Assembly: GCA_013076295.1 (NCBI GenBank)
Contig: RQOL01000519.1
Location: forward strand, 2,470,488-2,534,487
DNA length: 64,000 bases
Origin: Sanderia malayensis
Taxonomy: Eukaryota; Cnidaria; Scyphozoa; Semaeostomeae; Pelagiidae
Reading direction: 5' to 3'
Below are positions 11,511 to 21,000 of this stretch, one piece after another. Both the position numbers and the translations under genes were made by a program. Under the pieces are notes generated by a model. The model did no database searches. It worked only from the letters and a program-made list of their open reading frames with translations, and had not been told where the DNA came from. How positions within the stretch are numbered: the stretch's first letter is position 1; the number at the start of each line of letters is the position of its first letter.

Positions 11511-12469
11511 ACTAAAAGAAACGAAAAATGGCTCATAAGTTGTCACATTTTACTAATGAGAGCTATCTGATCATGTCAAGACAATTCTTAGCCTTCTAGG
11601 ACAAGTATCTCAAAATTTAGGTGTCGCCGACGTCCGCAACAAATCTCTTACTGCATTTTAAGTTTAAATCATAAAATTTTGGTTGGTACAAATAAACAGT
11701 TGTTCTACTTACCAAAAGAGAATAGAGCTCTCTCGTAATCTGTATTGCTTTCGTTCTTTGGCCATGCACTGTAAGCTTTTAACCTGTAAAAATAAACCAT
11801 TATTTCATTAAATCTTTACTTACTTAGCCACACCTTTATATTTATTATCTATTTACATCTACAGGAAAAAGTTAGTATATTTTGTAGTTTTATATTACAT
11901 TATTACAATCAAAAGATATAAAACTATTAGAAAGAAAATTTAAAAAATGAAGAAAGTAGTAACTTCGAAATTATTGATGAGAATCTGATGAAAAATAAAA
12001 CTATGAAATCAAAATCGATGCCGCTTATGATTTCAAACATGCGTGAGAATCATTCTGGATCTCATGATTCTTGAGCATGCGCATTTGAGAAATCTCGGTA
12101 CTAATCTTACACAAGTGACGTCAAATTAAATACATTGCGTCAAATTGAAAGTGCATCGGTTGTTTTACACACTTCAATTTTTTCGATTCAATGTTAGGAT
12201 GCTTATCCGTTTTGGTTGAATTTCGAAAAGTTTTATACAAGCTGATCATTTCAACAATGTTGAAAGTGGCATTATTTTTGCTGTTTATTCAGCAAGGATG
12301 TTCTTCTCCGTTTGGAAACAATGGGGATATGCAGAACCCGGTGAATTATCCATGGATAAAATAAGGGTATTGAACAACAAAGAAGGACCAACAACTGGTC
12401 AACTGCTATCACCTCGAGTGAGAAAAAAGCAAAGAGTAGCTGTTGAGCAGATTAACAGTCACCGTTTGG

Positions 12470-12891
12470 CAGTGTGACCAGACCTAGCATAATATTATGC
12501 TTTTAGCATAATTTTGACCGAAAATTGTCATTTAGCATAAAATCTAGCATAATCTGAAATCTAGCATAATTCTGGCATAATTTTAACATCATTTTGTCAA
12601 AGGTGTTGCTTCCGTTTATAAGTGTGTGTCACGAGGAAAACCGGCTGCTTAAGTCGGCTCAGTACCATTATTTTCATCCCACCGAGTTGAGATCCGGCTG
12701 GCTGAGAGCAGGATCTCACTTCTCTGGAATAAATCGTTTAAGCAACGTGATAAATACAACAGACAGCGCATGCACAAGCCTCTTTTTCAAAAAATATAGC
12801 CTCGATTTGAAATCTGGCATAATTTTTGTAAATCTAGCATAATTTTAGGGCAGTTTTGGCATAATTTCCAAATTGGAATCTGGTCACACTG
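12470..12891. mobile_element. hAT-type MITE with 8-bp target duplication, inserted in an exon
   Basis: The 422-bp element starts CAGTGTGACCAGA and ends with its inverse (TCTGGTCACACTG). It is flanked by the perfect 8-bp direct repeat CCGTTTGG (12462-12469 and 12892-12899). 8-bp duplications and CAGTG ends are hallmarks of the hAT superfamily. TAGCATAAT motifs repeat inside both halves. Removing the element and one target copy restores the coding phrase HRLVFKNVGRF of the host exon. It has no transposase. Confidence 0.88.
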
Positions 12892-13157
12892 CCGTTTGGT
12901 GTTTAAAAATGTTGGAAGATTCGGTACAGCAACGCTGACAGAAAACATAGAAGCACCAACACGAAAACCAAAACAAATGCCAAGAACAACACAAAGTAAG
13001 GAACATTGGAGACAATTATATAGATGAAAACACTCTTTCGAGACATATTCTTGTTTTATAACATAGGTATAGTTATCTATCTATTCGTAACACTATCTTG
13101 TATTTGCATTCTAGAGCCGCAGACGAAACAATCGTCCAATGCGACAATAGTTGTGAT

Positions 13158-13221
13158 AACAGCAATAACAGCAAACCAAGGATGACCCTTTGATCATCCT
13201 TGGCTTGCTGTTATTGCTGTT
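13158..13221. repeat. 28-bp-arm hairpin at the start of the hydrophobic segment
   Basis: The left arm 13158-13185 and right arm 13194-13221 are inverse copies with one mismatch around the 8-base loop CCCTTTGA. The right arm encodes most of the LGLLLLLF hydrophobic run of the + gene copy. Confidence 0.85.
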
Positions 13222-14309
13222 TGCAGTTATTAAACTTCACCGTAAGAGAAAGTAAGTACCATCCACCTTTAATACACGCATCATTTTCTCTCTTGCTCAA
13301 GTATCGAATTTATAGCTAAAAACAAAATTTATAGCTAAAAACAAAATTTTATCCTTTCTCGAACTGAACCCCTGTTAATGAATAAATGTTTGTCCACAGT
13401 CCAAGATTGGCAGCATGGTGCTGGAGAAGAAACAAGAAGGGCTACATGCCATTAAAAATGAAGATCAAAAATCTCAAAAAAATGCGAAACGTGAATAAAA
13501 GGATCAAGGTAAGGCAGTGCTATTGAGATTTATGAAACTCAGGTAGTTTAATAATAGAACCCAAGTTCTGACCTCGAAGGTGCATGGCAAAAAGGATGGT
13601 AGCACAAGTAATATTGTGATGTCAGATTTACATAGTTTACGGGTAAATCCTGTGACAACTGTTGTGTTTCAGAACAGGGACAGCGTTCCTGGACCGTCTG
13701 GTTTCCGAACCAGTAATGAATATTCTATATTAGACTTAAGCAGACTTGAAAATTGTACAAGGGAACAAAGTTCCAAAGAAAAAGAAGGGACACAAAGACA
13801 AACCACAAAAGCGGAATAAAAGACCATGGAAATCAACAGCGTGAAGTTGAATCTCATACTTTGCCAGATGGGGGCAAAAAATTACTTGCATCAAAAGATG
13901 ATAATGTTGAAAGTAATGTACAACGAGATTCAAAGCATGCTATGCAAGGAAAAGGCAAAACTAATTCTAGGGCATTGTCTTTCATATACACTGGCATCAG
14001 AACGTCAGACACCGACACAGATGTGAGCGATGGCGAAGAATACCACAAGCCAGGATCAGCTGTTTGGATTCCCAGGTTTCACTCGATCAATCATTTCAAG
14101 AAAGCACTCAGTGTATTGTTAATCAATGGCAAACCAGAACCATTGCCTAAAATCGCCAGTTTGCCAATACAAGATACAGAATCCGAAGAAAACGTCGATG
14201 AAAACTTCCTGTGTGACAAAGATTTCCAACAGGATCTGATCAGCAGTTCCAATGGTGAAACAGAACTGGTGGAGCCTGAAGTTTTGATCAAACAGATTTA
14301 CGTCAAAGA

Positions 14310-15900
14310 GGATTCATTGCCAACAACCAGCAGCGGTTCAGTATCAGAATGGAAGCAGAAGATGAATTGGAAGCAAAGTCTCACTGTTGGATTAGCATTG
14401 ACAAGTGCTGATACTGGTATTGAATGCGACGGTAGCATAGATACAAACCTCAACCAGCCACTTCAAACAACCTCCAAGAATTCGAACAAGACGTGGGTAG
14501 ATGCAGCCTCTCCAACGACATCTTTTCAGATACCCAAACAGAACAGCAAAAACTCAAGTTTGGCTGAGACCCTGAAGGAATGCAAGATTGATATACCACT
14601 TCATGCAAATGAATGTGATGAACAGTTGCTTGACAAAGAGCATGGTAACAATGATGCCTTGCAAGAAAGATCCAATGAGGACGCAAATGCCAAGAATGGG
14701 GTCAAAGATGTGGCGTCAAAAAGTAGAATGGAAAATGAATGTGACAACAACAAGAATGCCTTCAACGAGACAGATGTTTATGATGGAGTTCCAAAGCAAG
14801 AAGAATATGATGATTCAGATGTCGAAAGTGAATCATCGTCCATAGAAATCAGTGACATTGATTCTGATGATGACGGAAGTCTTTGGGAAGTCAGTTCACT
14901 TAGCTCGTCGGATAGTTTCGTCACTACCAAACTCTTAGTGAGCTCAAGGATGATATTCCGTCACCATGTGGGAACCTCTATTCTCCGAACGGCATCAACA
15001 ACAAAACGAAGTCCATCAGTTGCCATTCGCTAAGCAAGAGCGATCAATCTGGTAAGTTAAGGTACAGCAAAATGCATTGCTACGAATGAGAAATGTCGGA
15101 GTTGGGTAAAAATTGAGCTGAAATGCATTTGGCTCTAACCGCTTTTGCTGTAGCTTCAATTTACCAGATTGATCGCTCTTGCTTAGCGAATGGCAACTGA
15201 TGGACTTCGTTTTGTTGTTGATGCCGTTCGGAGAATAGAGGTTCCCACATGGTGACGGAATATCATCCTTGAGCTCACTAAGAGTTTGGTAGTGACGAAA
15301 CTATCCAACGAGCTAAGTGAACTGACTTCCCAAAGACTTCCGTCATCATCAGAATCAATGTCACTGATTTCTATGGACGATGATTCACTTTCGACATCTG
15401 AGCCATCATATTCCTCATGCTTTGGAACTTCCTGATAAACATCTGTGTTGTTGAAGGCATTCTTGTTATTGCCACATTCATTTTCCATTGTACTTTTTGA
15501 CGCCACATCTTTGACCCCATATCTGGCATTTGCGTCCTCATTGGATATTTCTTGCAAGGCATCATTGCTACCATGCTCTTTGTCATGCAACTCATCACAA
15601 TCATTTGCATGAAGTGGTATATCAATCTTGCATTCCTTCAGAGGCTCAGCCAAACTTGAATGCTCTCGGTTCTGTTTGGATATCTGAAACGAATTTGTTG
15701 GAGAGGCTGCATCTACCCACGTCTTGTTCGAATCATTGGAGGTTGTTTGAAATGGTTGGTTGATGTTTGCATCTATGCTGCCGTCGCATTCAATACCAGT
15801 ATCAGCACTTGCCGATGCTAAATCAACAGTGAGACTTTGCTTCGAATTCGTTTCCTGTTTCCATACTGATATTGAATAGCTGCTGTTGGTTGGCAAAGGT
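14310..15900. repeat. Large tail-to-tail inverted duplication (arms about 0.75 kb)
   Basis: The left arm, about 14310-15056 (+), and the right arm, about 15150-15900 (-), encode closely similar proteins. Both end in the same phrases (IFRHHVGTSILRTASTTKRS, PSVAIR stop). Non-coding bases after the stop (AGCAAGAGCGATCAATCTGG) are also mirrored, so the duplication is genomic and covers more than the coding part. The spacer is about 90 bp. Confidence 0.92.
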
Positions 15901-17730
15901 AAAGGCCGTCAGGGTCAAATAGGTACAACGCTACAAGTAGGGGGGGAGAGAAATGCTTTTTAATGCAAGTTTTAGGCTAAAATTATTTGACTCACCTTAT
16001 TCGAATGTACGTGTTGTAATGGCGATTGCACTTTTTTATACATCTGTTTTGTGAAGTTCGTCTGCAACCTAAATAATAACATTGGAGAATAAGTTATATG
16101 GTTATCATATAGATACAGGAATGTAGACACTACAAACTTTGATCAAAATAAAAGTGGTATAAGTAACATCAGTTGCAATGGCGATTGCAATAAAAGATGC
16201 AATTGTAAAAGCTACTGCAATAGTAATAGCATAGCACACTATAAGTGGCAGCAATTACTAAAAAATCAAACTGTCTTTGTTGCGTGAAGCAGAAGGATTT
16301 GAATTAATATCATTTATTGAAATTTCAGAGAGGATACTAGGCTTGGTGGAATCTGACGTGGGAGGCTATGAGAATGTATGTGGACAATTAGACTTCTCCG
16401 TTCCGGATGTGGATGGTTCAGTTACGAGTAACAAAGGCATAACCATCTTGGGACAGTACACGTTTTTTTATAAGAAACCGGTAGAAACCTAGATCTAGAC
16501 GCCCTAAAATTTAAGAAACTTTTAGAACTACAAGGAAATATTTAAGAAACATTAGAAATTTCGGAAACACGTTTTTCCTTTACAGATTCAACTAATGTCA
16601 ACTACAGTAAGTATGTTTTATGTGCTAAGCATAACATTGTCGGCTCCACATGACGGTTTTTCGCATTGACGACTTTTCTTTGCTATAATACTAATATTTT
16701 GCTACATGCGTGTTTTTTTCAAGTAACTTTTTCATTAAATTAAGAAACTTTTACGAAACTTTTAGAACTAAAATGTGGCTACATATTAAGAAACTTTTAC
16801 TACTAGGCCTTGAGCCAGGTTTCTTGTAAAAAAAAACGTGTAGTCCTAGAAACTATTCATGGGGGAAAATCAGATCTGAGTTGCCCTCACAAACAACAAC
16901 AATAAATAATGTTTTGCGAATGTAAATAATGCATTTAGCAGTTCTCCATCAACAATTATTTTTTTCACTTCACATTTAATAGAAATTCTTTGAAATGCAA
17001 CGGTTTTAACATACTTTCAATACCTAATGTCTTGACCCCCTTCGCAACAATCAGAGGACCCGCATTGACTTAAACCGATCATAAAACATCCAACCGATGA
17101 GGAAGCGGAGAAATTTGTCCACATTGTTGCCAAGCTGGTCGCATTTAACAGATACGAAAAAGATGTGGTCGGACCTCGACCTGGACCGGTCATTTAAACA
17201 CGACCGACCGTTGCTTTACACTTGGATGCTTTATGCTTTGGTGTTTGAAAATGTTGGAAGATTCGGTACAGCAACGCTGACTGAAAACATGGAAGCATCA
17301 ACACGAAAACCAAAACAAATGCCAAGAACAACACAAAGTAAGATACATTGGATTGGAGACAATTAATTACATGAAAACACTCTTTCAAGACACATTATTG
17401 TTTTATAACATGAGTCATCTATCTTGGTTTGCTGTTATTGCTGTTATCACAACTATTGTCACATTGGACGATTGTTTCGTCTGCGGCTCTAGAATGCAAA
17501 TACAAGATAGTGTTACGAATACATAGATAACTCATGTTATAAAACAATAATGTGTCTTGAAAGAGTGTTTTCATGTAATTAATTGTCTCCAATCCAATGC
17601 CTCTTACTTTGTGTTGTTCTTGGCATTTGTTTTGGTTTTCGTGTTGGTGCTTCCATGTTTTCAGTCAGCGTTGCTGTACCGAATCTTCCAACATTTTCAA
17701 ACACCGAAGCATAAAGCATCCAAGTGTAAA
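15183..17730 (-). pseudogene. Inverted paralogue of the acidic-tail membrane protein gene (- copy)
   Basis: Reading the - strand, segments appear in the same order as in the + copy. VFENVGRFGTATLTENMEAP lies at about 17720-17570, the CCGCAGACGAAACAATCG segment at about 17500-17413, a candidate 73-bp exon at 16068-15996 (acceptor TTTAG, donor GTGAG), and the long acidic exon 15896-15183. The last has 237 codons in frame and the same stop. A TGA lies about five codons upstream of the 15896 end in the same frame, so the acidic exon must begin by splicing there or be broken. The hydrophobic segment of the + copy is not seen here: its place is taken by an inverted 0.3-kb copy (17097-17411). Probably a partial or decayed gene. 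Confidence 0.5.
16455..16844. mobile_element. Non-autonomous element with ACACGTTTTTTT-AAGAAACC ends
   Basis: The left end (GTACACGTTTTTTTATAAGAAACC region) is the approximate inverse of the right end (GGTTTCTTGTAAAAAAAAAC then GTGTA). AAGAAACTTTTAGAACTA-type blocks repeat inside. A fragment with the same motif (TTTTTTTATAAGAAACC) occurs near 26088-26125. The target duplication was not resolved. Confidence 0.55.
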
Positions 17731-17849
17731 GCAACGGTCGGTCGTGTTTAAATGACCGGTCCAGGTCGGGGTCTGACCGCATCTTTTTCGTATCTGCTAC
17801 ATGCGACCAGCTTGGCAACAGCAATGTGGACAAACTTCTCCGCTTCCTG
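17097..17849. repeat. 0.3-kb inverted repeat with ~120-bp loop
   Basis: The arms at about 17097-17411 (+) and 17530-17849 (-) match over their whole length: the antisense 64-codon frames in the two arms differ at only two residues. Each arm carries a GPCR C-terminal tail coding segment followed by the VFENVGRFGTATLTEN segment. The loop (17412-17529) contains the segment that follows it in the + gene copy. Confidence 0.9.
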
Positions 17850-18268
17850 TTGAGGACAACTGCATCCAAAAATGGAGACAAATGGATTCAGTGCGCTGTT
17901 CAAGGTGCAAAACATCATGGTGATGTGCAGCAGCCACAAATTATACCGATACATGTCACCCGGAGCCTCCTTCAGATAACCGGAGCTCACGGTGATTCCC
18001 CAATACACACTGACACTGAACAGCGTCCTCCTCCAACGCTAGACAAACACGAGTACGAGTTGGTCTAGCGTTCTTTATGCCTCTGCGCATTCGCATTCTA
18101 CGGCGCTGGGCGGCAATGTTGGAATCTATGTCCCCTCCTTGTGACGTCATGTATTCGCGCGACTTCTTCAAAATCGCGCAACAGCTCAACAGTTTGAAAG
18201 TCAACAGCAAAAGGAGGCCTATAAACAAAATGGCGTATTCGTATGAAACGCCACTGATTGATTTCTAA
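17748..18268 (-). pseudogene. Rhodopsin-like GPCR, last exon (TM5-TM7) with a frameshift
   Basis: From an acceptor-like GATTAG near 18268, the - strand reads VSYEYAILFIGLLLLLTFKL and a basic third loop (RRRMRMRRGIKNARPTRTRV). In another frame it then reads RRTLFSVSVYWGITVSSGYL and a TM7 with the class A signature LNSALNPFVSIFGC. A cytoplasmic tail ending RPRPGPVI follows. The two frames do not connect without a shift near 18040. This suggests a pseudogene or a base error. A shortened second copy of the tail alone lies on the + strand at about 17095-17195. Upstream exons (TM1-TM4) were not found. Confidence 0.6.
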
Positions 18269-18576
18269 TCTCTTTCGCAATATCGAAAACGAGGGTTGTA
18301 CTTGAAAAATGACACCAGGCCGGAGACAATGCTAATAGCTGTAAACAACCAAGTTATCCCCGTCCAAATTTCGATGAAAGTGTCGATAAAATCTGTGCTA
18401 CAGGAAATAAGGACTTATTCTGTTAGCCATTGTAATAGTTATGCGTTCTTGGCATATCCGTATTTTGTGCCGCGATAAGAATAATTTAAGAATACTCCGA
18501 GGCTCAAAATAGAAAAAGTTAAGAATATTGAGGCTCAGCAAAAATTAAGCATTCTTATAAAAAAAGAGTGCATATA

Positions 18577-19207
18577 CAGGGTGGCCCAGGAAAAAGTAAC
18601 CCCCCTAACAAAATAATTCGTAAAAAATATTTCTGAAGTAGCAATTTCATGAAATTCATACTTCAAGTTATTCCGCTTAAGTGCGATATTTTGTGTAAAT
18701 ATTGTGCTGGTAGAGTTTATTATCTCTGAGTAAATGTACTCTCAAACTTAAGCATCCAAAAACACACTGTTTGGGAACATGTAACTTTATATTGACGCAA
18801 CAAAACACGAAAAATTTCAACAACTCATTCTACCAGTCACATAAGATGTTCGAAATGTCAGTCTGATAAGATTCTTTTTCTTTCCCATCCTTTTTTTATT
18901 CTTAAATTCTTTATAAGATGCTTATCTTCTACTGATATTGCAGGCATTTTCCTTTACGTCAATTTTTGTTTTGGTTGCTCGCTGACGTGTTGAAATTTCA
19001 ATTTCCCGCCAAAACAGCGGGTTTTCGTATGTCACGAATTTAACGCTTCATTGTGCCTAGATGGAAGCTTTAAACGTCAAGATATTTCTACACGTTAATA
19101 CACTTGAATTGAATATCATCTGGTGTAAATTTGATTGAATTCATTTTTGAGAAAAAATATCTATAAATTATTTTGTTCGTGGGGCTACTTTTTTCTGGGC
19201 CACCCTG
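18577..19207. mobile_element. mariner-like non-autonomous transposon, TA target
   Basis: The 631-bp element begins CAGGGTGGCCCAGGAAAAAG and ends with the inverse of CAGGGTGGCCCAGAAAAAAG. It is flanked by TA (18575-18576 and 19208-19209). CAGGGTGGCCCA-type ends are widespread in Tc1/mariner derivatives. No transposase frame is present. Confidence 0.85.
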
Positions 19208-21000
19208 TATATATCGCTTACACTGTCCTCAATAGTGCATCTACCGATGCAAAAAACATAAATATTTATTTATGACATCGACAGTGCAGAAATATATATA
19301 TCCTATATCCTAATAATTCTAATTTCAGAGAACTTGAATCACAGATGGAGGTAATTACCAACATTTCTTTGTTAATTGGGATAATTAAGGAATTCACGAA
19401 ACATCTTAATTTCTCACATACCTACTGGCGATCGTTCTGTGTAAATTTCTCGTCAATATTAACCAATGTGGGTCGTTTGACGAGAAAACTATTCTCTTTG
19501 CGCCCTAAAGATACAAGAGCGACAGAGTGAAAACAAGATAAAAGCAAAGTAGAAATAATCCAAATAGGGTGCAGAATGCAGCGAAATAATTGAAATTGAC
19601 TAGCAATCATGCAACGCAAAAGCGCGTATAATATCAATCAATTGTCAATCTTTTCTTTCTCTTTGAGTGGCGTAAAAGAGGACCCAAAAGAGCGCTTAAG
19701 CAAATTTTTGGACTGGTAAAATTAGAGCGGGGATAAAAAACGGATAAGGTACTTTGATCGATTCTTTACTGGCTTAGGACTGACCTAGACTTATATCTAC
19801 TTATGCTTATGGCGACTTATATCTGACCTAGTGTTATAAGAGCTTCCTATTATACAAACGGTTCGTATAATTACAATGCATGTTGAGGTAGTGTGGACTT
19901 CTCTAGAAAGGGATTAAAGCCTTAAACTATGCAAAGCTTCACTTTACCAATATCTCAAGAATAATAAAGTTATATCGCGTACACATTTCGACAATTGGGC
20001 AATGAGCGAATAATGGCAACCCGATATGACGAACCTTAAAATTACTTCACTGAATATACTCGCCTAGACGGGATAGCATTGAAATATAAAAAAATCACGA
20101 TATCTTGATCGCTAGTATATCCGGGGAAACTGGTTAATCGAAGTTTCGCTGTTGGCAATTTACATATGGTGGTTTGGAAACAATTTGCCAGCTTCCAAAA
20201 AGGCGTGGTTTGGACGAAACTCGCAGATACCAATTGTTACCAGAAACATTACGAAAAATCGGCAGCCTTGTAACCCTAATATTTCGTATTCAGTTACAGT
20301 AATAAAATTAGAGGGCCGTTTTTGATTATGTAAAGCAAACAAACAAGCAACGTTTCTAAGGAGCCAGTAAATTGAGAAACTTTCAGCCCGGTATCTCTGC
20401 TCTATACAATAAAAACAATACGCTATCGTGTTGAACAATAAGCCGGATGCTACATTCACAGGTTAGGGCGGGTATTTACTGTATAAACCTAGTTTACTGC
20501 ATTGCTGCAGCATTGCACGTTTGGATAATTAGCAGTCTCGATATGACGAGGCAAATTTTTGGTTTGTTGTTTGCTCGTTATGGATGCAGATCCGATTGTG
20601 TCAACATTTGCGGTATTTCCATGGCATTCAACAAGGTCCCGGGGAATTATATAGCTATACCATACATCGCCCGCGCTGGAATTGATACACGCATAGCACA
20701 AAGCGCTGCAAGGTTTATGCACAGAATATGCCGAGTCATTGTGACCACTGCAGAGGTTTATTGAATAATTAATATAAGGCTGATAGCATGTCTTTTGTTA
20801 CGCGATTAATTGGCGCAGTGTAAGCAGAAGAAGTAATGCTGAATCACCGTGACTGGGAAATGAACGGATATTAAAACCAATGAGAATAGACGACGAATAA
20901 CACAACAACAAGACAACAGCGCTTGAAGCACCGGCAGATAAATAGCAAAGGTAGTCACTGAATTTTCCGCTCTCCACCAAGTCAACGGTGTTTCGCACAA
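19208..21000. other. Intergenic region without recognisable gene
   Basis: AT-rich sequence holding a degenerate copy of the TACAGTAAAAACC MITE family at about 20395-20480 (ACAATAAGCCGGATG and GGGCGGGTATTTACTGTA). ORFs of 60-105 codons here have no family features. Confidence 0.5.

Larger units (their letters stand above)
12258..15033 (+). pseudogene. Disrupted gene: predicted membrane protein with acidic cytoplasmic tail (+ copy)
   Basis: An ATG at 12258 opens a signal-peptide-like run (MLKVALFLLFIQQGCSS), but it shifts frame before the next coding stretch (DKIRVLNNKEGPTTGQLLSP). That stretch ends at RL and resumes after a 422-bp MITE as VFKNVGRFGTATLTEN up to a GT donor near 13001. Later pieces are an exon near 13115-13180, a hydrophobic segment LIILGLLLLLFAVIKLHRKRK (13187-13250, followed by GTAAGT), a basic exon 13400-13508, an exon from about 13567 containing NEYSILDL, and a long open frame 13753-15033. 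The last is Ser/Asp/Glu-rich (VESESSSIEISDIDSDDDGS). Frame changes occur at about 12300, 13120-13187 and 13750-13815. Together with the MITE they indicate a decayed copy, unless unseen introns rescue it. It has an inverted partner at 15183-17730. No family is recognised. Confidence 0.55.

Noticed and set aside
12594..12842. 82-codon + ORF
   Set aside because: Lies entirely in the hAT-type MITE and has no transposase-like features.
16277..16492. 71-codon + ORF
   Set aside because: Ends in the left terminus of a repeat element; no splice or domain support.
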